From positions 124,001-188,000 of the forward strand of contig NZ_JARGDK010000006.1 in NCBI RefSeq assembly GCF_029210495.1: DNA of 64,000 bases, given 5' to 3'. How positions within the stretch are numbered: position 1 is the first letter of the stretch; each line of letters starts with the position of its first letter. Below, piece by piece: positions 36,685-45,665 of the stretch. This DNA is from Pseudothioclava nitratireducens (GTDB lineage Bacteria > Pseudomonadota > Alphaproteobacteria > Rhodobacterales > Rhodobacteraceae). Both the position numbers and the translations under genes were made by a program. The notes beneath the pieces were generated by a model. That model was not told where the DNA came from and searched no databases. It saw only the letters and a program-made list of their open reading frames with translations.

Positions 36685-36731
36685 CTTCACCCTCGGATCG
36701 CGGACCCGCACAAACCGGGCCCGCTTCCGAT

Positions 36732-38342
36732 TTAGTGCGAAAACGCGGGCAATTCTACCCCGGCCTTGCTGAGCGCGGCAAAGAGCGCGGCATCGCGCCC
36801 GTAAACGTCGCGGCGATACTCGACATGACCGCGCGCCGTGGGCCACGCGGTATAGTAGACCAGATGCACCGGCACCGGCTGCTCCAGCCGCACGGTGGTC
36901 TCGTTTCCGGTGTTCAGGATGCGGTGGAACTCGCCCTTCGGGTCCTCGCTTTGCGGCGCGAGCAGCGCATAGGCCAACTCGAACGGTTTGCCCACTCGCA
37001 CACAGCCATGACTGAAAGCGCGGGTTTCCTTTTGGAACAGCGACTTCGACGGCGTGTCATGCAGGTAGATATTGTATTTATTCGGGAACAGGAATTTCAC
37101 CAACCCCAGAGCATTCCCCTGCGAGGGCGGCTGGCGCATCGCAAAGGGGAAGTTGCGCGCGGTATAGTTGGAGAAATTCACCGCCGAGCGCGGCACCGTT
37201 CGCCCGCGCGAGTCGATCAGGTTGATATGCCCCGCCGCATTGGGATTGCGCTGCATCATCGGCAGGTATTCCTTGGTCACGATCGAGCGCGGCACATGCC
37301 AGCTCGGATTGATGACCATCATTTCCATCTCATCCGAGAATTCCGGCGTGCGGCGATCCGACTGGTTCTGTCCGACCACGGTCACGGATTCAAAACTGGT
37401 CTTGCCGTGATCCACGATGCGCACGCTGAAATCGGTGATGTTCACCCAGATGTGGCGCGCGCCGAGGTCGATCCCGTTCATCCAGCGCAGCCGTTCAAGG
37501 GCGACGAGAATGGATTTCATGCGCTCCTCGGGGGCACGGTTGATTTCGTCGATGGTCCCTGCCCCGGCGACACCATCCGGCGTCAGGCCAAGGTCGAACT
37601 GATATTGCTGAACCGCTTTCTGGATGTCCGCGTCATAAACGGCGGTTGCCGAACGCCCCAGATAGCCCATCGCCCGCAGCCGCTCGCGCAGTGCCAGAAC
37701 GGCAGGGCCGGTATCGCCGGGCTTGAGGCTCTTGGCGGGCACGGTCTCCCCCCAGCCGCCGCGCGCGATCAGCGCCTCAAGGTCGAGTTTCGCCTTGAGC
37801 AACTGGGCATATTGCGGGGCCTGCGGGGCCAATTCGCGCAGATAGAGCGCGGGCCGGTCGCCCGCGATCCCGCGCAGAAGGTCAAGCCCATCGCGGCGCG
37901 GAATCTCGCGCACGATGCCGCTGTCGATGCTCTTGGGATCAAGAATTCCGTTCGAAATATCATGGGCATAGTCGAGATAGGCCCGCGACACCGCAACCTC
38001 GAGTTCTCCCCGGTCGCGTTCAGTTTTAACGGCGGCAAAGGCAGCCCGCAGACCCTCGACATCGTAACGCTCCGCGGGCAGGCCATGGGCCGGCGCCCCT
38101 TCCAGCGCGCGCAAGAGCGCCGCGCGGCGGTCTGCATCCTGTTCGGAGGTCCAGATCGGGCGGTAATCGCGCGCGGCATAGAAGGCCGCGAGCGCCTCAT
38201 CCCTGGCGGCGGACACGGCGATGGCCTGCGTGTAGCCGCTGAGCGTGCGCGCTGTTCCTTCGGCCAGCGCGACCGGCGCCGTCCACAGCGTCGCGGCCGC
38301 GACAACACCCCAAACCACGCCCATCCGGTTCTTGCCCGCCAT
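36732..38342 (-). CDS. L,D-transpeptidase, YcbB (LdtD) type
   Basis: The 536-residue exported protein has a signal sequence (about 1-27), a peptidoglycan-binding domain (LKPGDTGPAVLALRERLRAMGYL) and a YkuD catalytic domain with FSHGCVRVGKPFELA. Size and order match YcbB-like enzymes making 3-3 crosslinks in peptidoglycan. It is divergent from a DUF882 gene, the partner found beside ycbB in other bacteria. GGGGGG precedes the ATG. Confidence 0.92.
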   Translation of the reverse strand: MAGKNRMGVVWGVVAAATLWTAPVALAEGTARTLSGYTQAIAVSAARDEALAAFYAARDYRPIWTSEQDADRRAALLRALEGAPAHGLPAERYDVEGLRAAFAAVKTERDRGELEVAVSRAYLDYAHDISNGILDPKSIDSGIVREIPRRDGLDLLRGIAGDRPALYLRELAPQAPQYAQLLKAKLDLEALIARGGWGETVPAKSLKPGDTGPAVLALRERLRAMGYLGRSATAVYDADIQKAVQQYQFDLGLTPDGVAGAGTIDEINRAPEERMKSILVALERLRWMNGIDLGARHIWVNITDFSVRIVDHGKTSFESVTVVGQNQSDRRTPEFSDEMEMMVINPSWHVPRSIVTKEYLPMMQRNPNAAGHINLIDSRGRTVPRSAVNFSNYTARNFPFAMRQPPSQGNALGLVKFLFPNKYNIYLHDTPSKSLFQKETRAFSHGCVRVGKPFELAYALLAPQSEDPKGEFHRILNTGNETTVRLEQPVPVHLVYYTAWPTARGHVEYRRDVYGRDAALFAALSKAGVELPAFSH

Positions 38343-38642
38343 GTGCCCCCCAAACTTGCGAAAACCCCTTGTTTTCCAAAGGTCACGCATATTCCCGGCC
38401 TTGTCCAGAGCGCGCCGCGATCAAATCGCGCCAAGCGGGCCGCGCGAGGCCTGAGCGATGCAGCGCCGCCACAGATTCAACTTGGGCGAATTTCTGCCGA
38501 TTTCCCCCTTGCAGCCGCGCTGAGGGAAATCAACGGTTGGCTCGAGAATCACCTTGTGCCATAAACATGCCATCAACAGGGGTTAATCACACCTGAAGCC
38601 AAACACAGAAACTGGCACGGACTACAGGACAGGCGAACTGAC
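38343..38642. other. 300-base divergent promoter region, L,D-transpeptidase / DUF882
   Basis: It must hold promoters for both genes. No consensus -35/-10 pair, operator or RNA was recognised; short GC-rich palindromes such as GATCAAATCGCGCC are not convincing. Confidence 0.4.
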
Positions 38643-39203
38643 ATGAGCATGACGACGTTTTCCCGGCGCGGGCTTCTCGGCGCCTTTGCCGCGACGATGA
38701 TCACAGCCGCTCCGACCTCTTCCAACGCTTTCGGCATTCTGCGTGGCGCCGGTGACATCCGTCGCATCCGCATGTATTCGGGCCGGACCGGTGAGAGCAT
38801 CGACACCGTCTATTGGATCGAGGGCAGCTACATCAAAGAAGCCCTGAACGAAATCAATCACTTCATGCGGGACTGGCGCACCAATCAGGTGAAGGTCATC
38901 GACCCGCGCACTGTTGATATCGCCGCCGCCGCGCATCGCCTGATGGATGTGAACGAGCCCTACATGATGCTGTCGGGCTATCGCTCGCCCAAGACCAACT
39001 CGATGCTGCGCTCGAAGTCCGGCGGGGTCGCCAAGAACTCGCTGCATATGCGCGGTCAGGCCGCTGACCTGCGCCTCAAGTCGCGCTCGGTCAGCCAGAT
39101 GTATCGCGCCGCTTCGGCCTGCCATGCAGGTGGCGTGGGTAAATACTCGCGTTCGAATTTCGTCCATATGGATTGCGGCCCGGTCCGCACCTGGGGCGCG
39201 TAA
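38643..39203 (+). CDS. DUF882 (YcbK-like) peptidase M15-type protein, Tat-exported
   Basis: A 186-residue protein with a twin-arginine signal (FSRRGLLGAFAATMITAAP) and the M15/DUF882 metal motif NSLHMRGQAADLRL plus NFVHMDCGPVRTW near the end. Relatives include E. coli YcbK/MepK, a murein endopeptidase. MepK cleaves the 3-3 crosslinks made by YcbB-type enzymes, so this and the divergent gene may be a make-and-cut pair. Confidence 0.9.
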   Translation: MSMTTFSRRGLLGAFAATMITAAPTSSNAFGILRGAGDIRRIRMYSGRTGESIDTVYWIEGSYIKEALNEINHFMRDWRTNQVKVIDPRTVDIAAAAHRLMDVNEPYMMLSGYRSPKTNSMLRSKSGGVAKNSLHMRGQAADLRLKSRSVSQMYRAASACHAGGVGKYSRSNFVHMDCGPVRTWGA

Positions 39204-39229
39204 GCCTTACGCATCCAGACAGGAAAACG

Positions 39230-39257
39230 GCGCCGCTTTCGCGGCGCTTTTTCTTTT
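39230..39257 (+). terminator. Intrinsic terminator of the DUF882 gene
   Basis: GCGCCGC-TTTC-GCGGCGC followed by TTTTTCTTTT. Confidence 0.88.
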
Positions 39258-39294
39258 GTCCGGTGCAGGGCCGCATCGGCTGATCCGCAACGAA

Positions 39295-39323
39295 AAACGC
39301 CCCGGCCTGCGACCGGGGCGTTT
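39295..39323 (-). terminator. Intrinsic terminator of the octahaem cytochrome operon
   Basis: AAACGCCCCGG pairs perfectly with CCGGGGCGTTT; on the minus strand the stem is followed by TT beyond the arm, giving five Ts. It lies 20 bases after the cytochrome b stop. Confidence 0.8.
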
Positions 39324-39342
39324 GTTTCTCTGGGCGCTCGCC

Positions 39343-40002
39343 TCAGTTTTCGAGCGGCTTGAGCTTGCCCTGTTTCTCGAAATAGGCCTCGCCCTCGGGG
39401 CAAAGATCCACCTTGTCATAGCCCGTCACCATCGGGCGGACATGCTCGCGGAAGCCGTGTCCGATGGTGAGCAGGTAGATATGCACCACCACGAAGCTTG
39501 CGATCGCAAAGGCGCCCAGCACATGCAGGTTCGCAACGATGGTCAAGAGCACGCTGTTGGTATCGCCATCGCCCCAGACCCCATAGGTCAGATAGAGCAG
39601 CCCCGAGATCCAGATCAACGGGAACAGCGCCATCTTGAGCGCGAAATAGGCGAAGGCCTGCAAAGGGTTATGACGGCGGTCGAAGCGCTTCACATAGGGA
39701 TGCTCTTCGCCCTTGAAGACACCCCATGCGTAGAAACGCGCGACCTCTGCCAGACCGGTCAGCCGGGGAACGAACTGCTTCCAGCCCTCGGTCGTGAACA
39801 GCCAGAAGGTTGCGAACGCCCACAGCACCAGCAACGCCAGCGCCACGATCGTGTGCACCGTCACCGCAAGACCGAACGGCCCGATCTGGTGAAAGCCCAG
39901 AAGCCGCGCACCGGTGAAGAACAGCAGCATGATCGAGACCATCTGCGACCAGTGCCAGATGCGGTTGAAGCGGGTGTAAACCTTGACGTAACGCTCAGCC
40001 AT
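39343..40002 (-). CDS. Cytochrome b561/FdhI-like membrane subunit
   Basis: The 219-residue protein has about four hydrophobic helices. It starts RFNRIWHWSQMVSIMLLFFTG and ends HVLGAFAIASFVVVHIYLLTIGH, placing histidines as in di-haem cytochrome b subunits of formate dehydrogenases and related quinone-linked enzymes. It overlaps the octahaem cytochrome gene by 8 bases, so it is the likely membrane partner that exchanges electrons with the quinone pool. Confidence 0.85.
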   Translation of the reverse strand: MAERYVKVYTRFNRIWHWSQMVSIMLLFFTGARLLGFHQIGPFGLAVTVHTIVALALLVLWAFATFWLFTTEGWKQFVPRLTGLAEVARFYAWGVFKGEEHPYVKRFDRRHNPLQAFAYFALKMALFPLIWISGLLYLTYGVWGDGDTNSVLLTIVANLHVLGAFAIASFVVVHIYLLTIGHGFREHVRPMVTGYDKVDLCPEGEAYFEKQGKLKPLEN

Positions 40003-41710
40003 GGTGGCCCCCTTTCTTGCCAAAGGCCCGCAGGACGCCATGCCCGATCACGCCCATCAGCGCCATCAGGAAGGCCGCCAGCCCCAGTTTGCCGCCGATC
40101 CCCAGACCCGAGCCCGGCAGGTAGATGCCCGCGAGATTGGCCATCCGACCGTTCTCGGCGTGACAGCTGTCGCATTTGAGCGCATCGTCCTTGGGCCCGA
40201 CCATATGGGTGATCGGCCAGTACATATAGGTATCGACGAAGTCGTACTTGCCCGAGAATTCCAGCCCGACATAATCCATCGCGGCCTTGATCGACTTGTC
40301 ATAGTCGAAATAGGACCACAGCGCCGTGCCATCGCCCGGACCATAGACATGGTTATAAAGCAGCACATTGCGCTCGGTGTCATAGGACTGGCGCCCGATC
40401 ATCCGCTTGAACGGGAAGATCCGCGATTTGCCATCCTCGGGGCTGCCCTCGATCGCATTGATCTCGACCACCTTGGTCGGGTCGATCTCGGTTTCCGGCA
40501 GGGTGTAGCTCATCGTGCCATTCGACCAGGCGTAATAGGGCACGACATTCTCACCCCATTCGAAATCGCCCTTGGTCGACATGTAGGTGTGCAGGTGCTT
40601 GCCGTCCGATTGGACGAACGCGTCCTCGGAATAGGGTTCGCCATCCTTGAGCTTGCCCGCCGTGGACCAGTCCCAGACAGTCTTGGTCGCCACCCCGCCC
40701 TTGGCGAATTCGGGGATGTGGCAGGTCTGGCACGCCACGCGATCCGTGTGATCGTTGAGCTTCATCGCAATCACCGGGTTCGGCCCCTCATGGGGCGCGT
40801 CCGAGTGACACGAGGTGCAGCTTGCGACGTCCCGCGCCTCGCCCGGCTTGCGATCGGCATGCGGATCGACCACATCCGTATTGTAGCGCGACCCCGCCAG
40901 CACGTGCTTGTCGGAGACGTGGCAGGCCTCACAGGTGAAGTTCGCGCCGTCCTTGGACATATGCACATCGACCGAACGGGCCGGATCGAACAGGGCCGAG
41001 GACAGGTCGCCATGCTTCACGTTATCGCCGCCGCCGCCATAGAAGTGACACGAGCCGCAATTCTCCCGCCCCGGAGGCGGACCGACCGACAGCGCCGCCT
41101 TGGCCAGATCGACCGCCCAGGCCTTTTGCCCGGTGATCGTCTTGGCCTTTTCCGCAACGGGCTCAAGCGGCGGGTGACCGGCGAGATTGTCCTGCTTGGT
41201 ATATTGGCCCGATTTATCGTGGCAGACGAGGCAGTCCACCGCGCTGGGATCGTCGGGCATCGGCGCGCGCACATCCTCCCAGCCATAGCCGGTATGGCAC
41301 GAGGTGCAGCGCACTTCGTTCGAAGCGACGTTGCCGCAAAACGCGTTCATCACCTTGGCCTTGCCAAGCACCTGCCCGGTTTCCGGATTCTCGTATTCCC
41401 ATTTCCAGTGCACCGAGTGCATGACCTGGTTCGAGGCCTCGGTATGGCACGACAGACAGGCCGCCGTGACCTCGGGACCCGAAGCAAACGGCCCCTTGAG
41501 CACGTCGAACTTGGAGTGATCGGCGGTCAGCTTCTTGACCGGGTCGCTCATATGCGCGGCCTTGGAGGCCAGGGCCGCGGCATCCGGGCGCGACATCGCG
41601 CCGGTTTCGGGCGTCTCCTCCCCGGACGGGGCGTCCTGCGCGAACGCGACCCCCGCCCCCAGAATGACGGCCGAGACGAATGCCGTCATCCTTTTCGCTG
41701 TGTGTTTCAT
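39995..41710 (-). CDS. Octahaem c-type cytochrome, tetrathionate reductase (OTR) family, membrane-anchored
   Basis: The 571-residue protein has a signal peptide (cleavage near residue 24) and exactly eight CxxCH haem sites at residues 85, 135, 160, 218, 260, 298, 327 and 513. The last lies far from the others, and a hydrophobic segment (about 537-560) ends the protein with a GKKGGHHG tail. The haem count, spacing and sequence (CLVCHDKSGQY; HIPEFAKGG) suggest the Shewanella OTR family, whose purified member reduces tetrathionate, nitrite and hydroxylamine in vitro. The true substrate and direction here are unknown. Confidence 0.85.
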   Translation of the reverse strand: MKHTAKRMTAFVSAVILGAGVAFAQDAPSGEETPETGAMSRPDAAALASKAAHMSDPVKKLTADHSKFDVLKGPFASGPEVTAACLSCHTEASNQVMHSVHWKWEYENPETGQVLGKAKVMNAFCGNVASNEVRCTSCHTGYGWEDVRAPMPDDPSAVDCLVCHDKSGQYTKQDNLAGHPPLEPVAEKAKTITGQKAWAVDLAKAALSVGPPPGRENCGSCHFYGGGGDNVKHGDLSSALFDPARSVDVHMSKDGANFTCEACHVSDKHVLAGSRYNTDVVDPHADRKPGEARDVASCTSCHSDAPHEGPNPVIAMKLNDHTDRVACQTCHIPEFAKGGVATKTVWDWSTAGKLKDGEPYSEDAFVQSDGKHLHTYMSTKGDFEWGENVVPYYAWSNGTMSYTLPETEIDPTKVVEINAIEGSPEDGKSRIFPFKRMIGRQSYDTERNVLLYNHVYGPGDGTALWSYFDYDKSIKAAMDYVGLEFSGKYDFVDTYMYWPITHMVGPKDDALKCDSCHAENGRMANLAGIYLPGSGLGIGGKLGLAAFLMALMGVIGHGVLRAFGKKGGHHG

Positions 41711-41766
41711 CCGCTCTCCGAGATCTGGCGCTTAGATTGGATACAATGGTATTCAAATTCCATAAC

Positions 41767-41786
41767 GGGAATGTGAGCACATTCCC
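41767..41786. promoter_or_regulatory. Perfect 20-base palindrome upstream of the octahaem cytochrome
   Basis: GGGAATGTGAGCACATTCCC has 9-base arms around AG, 57 bases before the cytochrome start. A related half-site (GACATTCC, 41791-41798) is nearby. It resembles a dimeric operator. It also lies between the tRNA and this operon on the same strand, so a role in ending the tRNA transcript cannot be excluded, although there is no T-run. Confidence 0.6.
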
Positions 41787-41890
41787 CTGCGACATTCCGG
41801 ATCACCCCCTGCGGCAGGCTGTCGCAACCCGCGCGCAAATGCGCAGCCAAGCGGCATCAAGCCACGCAAGGTTCGTCAAATGAGAGAGAT

Positions 41891-41967
<77 letters not shown>

Positions 41968-41976
41968 CTGCGGCTG

Positions 41977-42005
41977 TCTATAGCGGCGTTTCTCGGGGGC
42001 CGCAA
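41977..42005 (-). promoter_or_regulatory. Sigma70 promoter of tRNA-Arg
   Basis: On the minus strand TTGCGG (42000-42005), a 17-base spacer and TATAGA (41977-41982), ending 9 bases before the mature tRNA 5' end. Good match to consensus. Confidence 0.7.
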
Positions 42006-42017
42006 CGGGCTTTGGCC

Positions 42018-43238
42018 TCAGGCGAACAACTCGTGGCAGAGTTCCAGCGCCGAAACCAGCGCGTCCACCTCGGCGCGGGTGTTATACATCCCGAACGAGG
42101 CGCGCGCGGTGGCCGAAACGCCCATGAACTCCATCAGCGGCATTGCGCAATGGGTTCCCGCGCGCACCGCGATCCCGCGCTTGTCGAGCACGGTCGAGAT
42201 GTCATGCGCGTGCGCCGCACCGTTGAGCGTAAGCGAAAAGATCGCGCCCTTGTCGGGTGTCGTGCCCTGAACGTTCAGCCAGTTGAGGCCCGCGAATTTC
42301 GCACTCGCATAGTCGCGCAGATCGGCCTCATGGGCAGCGATGTTCGCCATCCCGATCCCCATCAGGTAGTCGAGCGCGACGCCCATCCCCACTTGCTGCA
42401 CGATGCCGGGCGTGCCCGCCTCGAACTTCATCGGCGGCTTGTTATAGGTGACACCCTCGCGCGTCACCGTGTCGATCATGTCGCCCCCGCCGAGGAACGG
42501 GCGCATCTCGGCCTGACGCTCGGGACGGATATAGATCGCACCCGACCCCGACGGCCCATAGAGCTTGTGCCCGGTGATCGCATAGAAATCGCAGCCCAGA
42601 TCGGCCACATCGACGGGTCCATGCACCGCGCCTTGCGAGCCATCGACCAGCACCGCCACGCCCTTTTCGCGCGCGGCATGGGAAATCGCCTTCACGTCGA
42701 CCCGTGTGCCCGTCACGTTCGACATTTGGGTAATTGCCACGAGCTTGGTGCGCGGGCCGATCGCCTCGATCACACGCTCGGCCGGGAGACTGCCGTCGGG
42801 ATCACATTCGACCCATTTCAGCACCACGCCCTGACGCTCACGCAGGAAATGCCACGGCACGATATTGGCATGATGCTCCAGCACGCTGAGCACGATCTCG
42901 TCGCCCGCCTGAAGCCGCGGCGCGGCCCAGCCATAAGAGACCAGATTGATTGCCTCGGTCGAGCCCGTGGTGAACACGATGTCCGTCTCGGAGGGCGCAT
43001 TGAGAAAGCGCCGCACGATATCGCGCACGCCCTCATATTTCTCGGTGGCGAGGTTCGACAGGAAGTGCAGGCCCCGGTGGACGTTGGAATATTCCTCTTC
43101 ATACATCCGGGTCATCGCGTCGATCACCACGCGCGGCTTTTGCGCCGAGGCCCCGTTGTCGAGATAGACCAGCGGCTTGCCATTCACCTCGCGGGCGAGG
43201 ATCGGGAAATCCGCGCGGATCTTGTCGATGTCATACAT
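42018..43238 (-). CDS. sufS: Cysteine desulfurase SufS
   Basis: The 406-residue PLP enzyme has the SufS N-terminus ([29 protein letters not shown]), the PLP lysine in [15 protein letters not shown], and the catalytic cysteine in [15 protein letters not shown]. It supplies sulfur for the SufBCD scaffold. It is the last suf gene of the operon, 50 bases from the tRNA and 16 bases after a YIP1 gene. No SufE or SufU partner is encoded here. Confidence 0.96.
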   Translation of the reverse strand: MYDIDKIRADFPILAREVNGKPLVYLDNGASAQKPRVVIDAMTRMYEEEYSNVHRGLHFLSNLATEKYEGVRDIVRRFLNAPSETDIVFTTGSTEAINLVSYGWAAPRLQAGDEIVLSVLEHHANIVPWHFLRERQGVVLKWVECDPDGSLPAERVIEAIGPRTKLVAITQMSNVTGTRVDVKAISHAAREKGVAVLVDGSQGAVHGPVDVADLGCDFYAITGHKLYGPSGSGAIYIRPERQAEMRPFLGGGDMIDTVTREGVTYNKPPMKFEAGTPGIVQQVGMGVALDYLMGIGMANIAAHEADLRDYASAKFAGLNWLNVQGTTPDKGAIFSLTLNGAAHAHDISTVLDKRGIAVRAGTHCAMPLMEFMGVSATARASFGMYNTRAEVDALVSALELCHELFA

Positions 43239-43254
43239 GCGTCTCGCCTCTCGA

Positions 43255-43869
43255 TCAGGGGGCCACAGCCACCGGCGCGATCCCAAGCGCGCCAAGGATC
43301 ATCCCAAGGATCATCCCGAAAAAGATCACCGTGCCGAAAAAGGTCAGCACCACGCCAAGCCCCGTCGCCACGAAATTGTCGAACCCGTGCAACGCGGCGG
43401 TGAAATAGGTCAGCAGCCAGAACATCAGCCCGACCAGAACCAGCGTGAAGATCGACGCTGCAACCGGGAAGAAGATCATCGCCAGCGTCAGCACGCCCTG
43501 CCCGACCACGAGGATGAACTGCATCCAAACGACCAGCAAAAGCGCATCCTCGAACCGCCCGGTCCCACCGAAACGCTGCCCCATGAAGAACATCATGAAG
43601 GCCATCACGATCAGAACCACAAGCTGCACCGGGGCGAAATAGATCGCCATCGCGCCACCCGGATCATCGGTCTTGGCCAGCACCTGTATGAGCAGTTGGA
43701 ACACCGTCCCGATCGCGGCAGAGATCGCCACCACCGTCAAAAGCCCAAGCACCCGCGCCTGATAGGGCGGGTTCTCGGCCAAAAGCGCGCGCGCCTCGCC
43801 AATCGGATCGCGCAGCGTGCGCACGATCCGCGCCATCAGCGCCTCGAAGGTCAGATCATCCGCGGTCAT
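43255..43869 (-). CDS. YIP1-family membrane protein
   Basis: The 204-residue protein has five or six hydrophobic helices after a short cytoplasmic N-terminus (TFEALMARIVRTLRDPIGEARALL). The repeated pattern of hydrophobic blocks fits the YIP1 family. It overlaps the next YIP1-like gene by 4 bases. Function is unknown; its place within the suf operon is notable. Confidence 0.8.
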   Translation of the reverse strand: MTADDLTFEALMARIVRTLRDPIGEARALLAENPPYQARVLGLLTVVAISAAIGTVFQLLIQVLAKTDDPGGAMAIYFAPVQLVVLIVMAFMMFFMGQRFGGTGRFEDALLLVVWMQFILVVGQGVLTLAMIFFPVAASIFTLVLVGLMFWLLTYFTAALHGFDNFVATGLGVVLTFFGTVIFFGMILGMILGALGIAPVAVAP

Positions 43870-44363
43870 GGCGTGCCGCCCTCCGTCTCGAATTGCGTGA
43901 CCCGCAACCCTGCAAGCCAGATCGCCATATAGGCGACGAAGACAAGCCCCGACACAAGGCTGAGCTGCGCACCGGCGCCGATAAAGCCCGCGACCAGACC
44001 TTGCAACAGCATCAGGGGCGACACGGCCAGCATCGCCCAGAACAGCGCCAGCCGTCCGCCATACCAGTCAAGCCGCCCCCCCAACAGCCGCGCGACCAGC
44101 GGGCCGATCGTCGCCAGCAGGTAAAAGAACGGAATCGTCGCCGCCAGCGCCAGCCCCGTCCCCAGCAACAGCCCCGCCATCGGTTGATCGGGCTGCTCGA
44201 AATTGACCCGCGACAGGCGCGGCCATTGCGCGATGAAGATGACGATCAGCGCCCCGATCAGAAACGAGAACAGGCGCGGCTCCGAGCGCGGCTGCGCGAA
44301 ATGCGCCCGCACGACCGTGCGGGGCGCGCGATAGCTGCGCAGGATGTCGTCAACCGCCGCCAT
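43866..44363 (-). CDS. Second YIP1-like membrane protein
   Basis: A 165-residue, four-helix protein (basic N-terminus SYRAPRTVVRAHFAQPRSEPR, then hydrophobic segments) that pairs with the downstream YIP1 gene. It lies 15 bases after sufD. Family assignment is weaker than for its neighbour and rests on topology and pairing. Confidence 0.7.
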   Translation of the reverse strand: MAAVDDILRSYRAPRTVVRAHFAQPRSEPRLFSFLIGALIVIFIAQWPRLSRVNFEQPDQPMAGLLLGTGLALAATIPFFYLLATIGPLVARLLGGRLDWYGGRLALFWAMLAVSPLMLLQGLVAGFIGAGAQLSLVSGLVFVAYMAIWLAGLRVTQFETEGGTP

Positions 44364-44378
44364 GTCCCTCTCGTCCGA

Positions 44379-45665
44379 TCAGTCCTGATGCCGGTTCAGC
44401 CACGCTTCGAGCCGCTCGGTGATGTCGTCGCGCAGACGCTCATCCTCGATCTCCTCGATCGTGTCGGCCAGGAAGGACAGCACCAGAAGCTTGATCGCCT
44501 CATCGACCGGCACCCCGCGCGAGCGCAGGTAGAACAGCGCCGTCTCGTCAATCGCGCCGGTGGTCGAGCCATGCGAGCACTGCACGTCATCGGCGTAGAT
44601 TTCCAGCTCGGGCTTGGCGAGGAACTGACTGTCATCGTCAAGCAGAAGCGACTGGCTGATCTGATAGCCGTCCGTCTTCTGCGCGCCCTCTTTCACAAGG
44701 ATCTTGCCCTGGAACACACCGGTCGCGCCGTGCTTAAGCACCTTCTTGAAGACCTGACGGCTTTCACAACGCAGCGCACCATGGGTGACGAACACCGTGT
44801 CGTCATGGTGGAAAGCCCCCGTCGCCCCATCGCCAAGCGCGGCGCCAGCGACATGCGCCACAGCGTCGTCGCCGACGATGTCGATCACGCATTCATTGCG
44901 CGTGAGCACCCCATTGGCCGTGAGCGTGAAGCTCTTGAACAGCGCATTCGCGGCGACACGCGCGAAGATATGCGTGACCGCACGGCGCTGATGGTCGCGC
45001 CCCTGCGCGCGCACATGGTGAAACCGCGCGCCTTCGCCCACGTCCACTTCCATCACCTTGTTGAACCGCGCACCCGCCGGACCGTTTTCGAGAACGGTCA
45101 GCTCAGCCCCGGCCTCCAGCTTGATGCAATGATGCAGGATCGGGTCGGAAGTCTCTGAGCTATGGACATAAATCAGGTTGATCGGACGCGCGGCCTGCCC
45201 GGTGACGCGGATTAGCACACCATCCGTTGCCGCCGCCGTGTTGAGCGCCGCCATCGGGCGCGCAACGGGGGTCTGACCATCGGCCTCCAGCTTGCCATAA
45301 AGCCCGCCCGCCCAGGAAATATCCGCAGGCTCCGCCAGCCGGGCGATCTCGACCCCTGCCAGCGTCAGATCATCCGAGGCCGCCGCATCGAACACACCAT
45401 CCACGAAGACGATCTTCAGACGGTCGATCGCGTCGAACACAGGCGTTTCGTCGCCATTGTCGAAGGCTGGCGCCACAGGCGGCATGGCCGCGACCAGATC
45501 GGCCGGATTGGTGTATTTCCAATACTCATCGCGCCGCCCCGGCAGGCCCATCGCGCGCAGCCGCGCCAGAGCCTCCGCCCGTGCCGGCGCCGCGAAACCA
45601 CCCTCGGGGATCGTCAGCGCATCGAGACGCGCCTCCACCGGGTTCTGTTTCTCCACAGCCGACAT
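44379..45665 (-). CDS. sufD: Fe-S cluster assembly protein SufD
   Basis: A 428-residue beta-helix protein with DDDSQFLAKPELEIYADDVQCSHGSTTGAIDETALFYLRSRGV, the conserved SufB/SufD end motif including the cluster-site histidine. It forms the SufBC2D scaffold with SufB and SufC. Start and the sufC stop overlap by one base (TGATG). It is somewhat divergent in its N-terminal half, as usual. Confidence 0.95.
   Translation of the reverse strand: MSAVEKQNPVEARLDALTIPEGGFAAPARAEALARLRAMGLPGRRDEYWKYTNPADLVAAMPPVAPAFDNGDETPVFDAIDRLKIVFVDGVFDAAASDDLTLAGVEIARLAEPADISWAGGLYGKLEADGQTPVARPMAALNTAAATDGVLIRVTGQAARPINLIYVHSSETSDPILHHCIKLEAGAELTVLENGPAGARFNKVMEVDVGEGARFHHVRAQGRDHQRRAVTHIFARVAANALFKSFTLTANGVLTRNECVIDIVGDDAVAHVAGAALGDGATGAFHHDDTVFVTHGALRCESRQVFKKVLKHGATGVFQGKILVKEGAQKTDGYQISQSLLLDDDSQFLAKPELEIYADDVQCSHGSTTGAIDETALFYLRSRGVPVDEAIKLLVLSFLADTIEEIEDERLRDDITERLEAWLNRHQD

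Noticed and set aside
40001-41776. 591-codon plus-strand frame opposite the octahaem cytochrome
   Set aside because: The minus strand carries eight haem motifs and a signal peptide; the plus frame has no recognisable features and is explained by codon bias.
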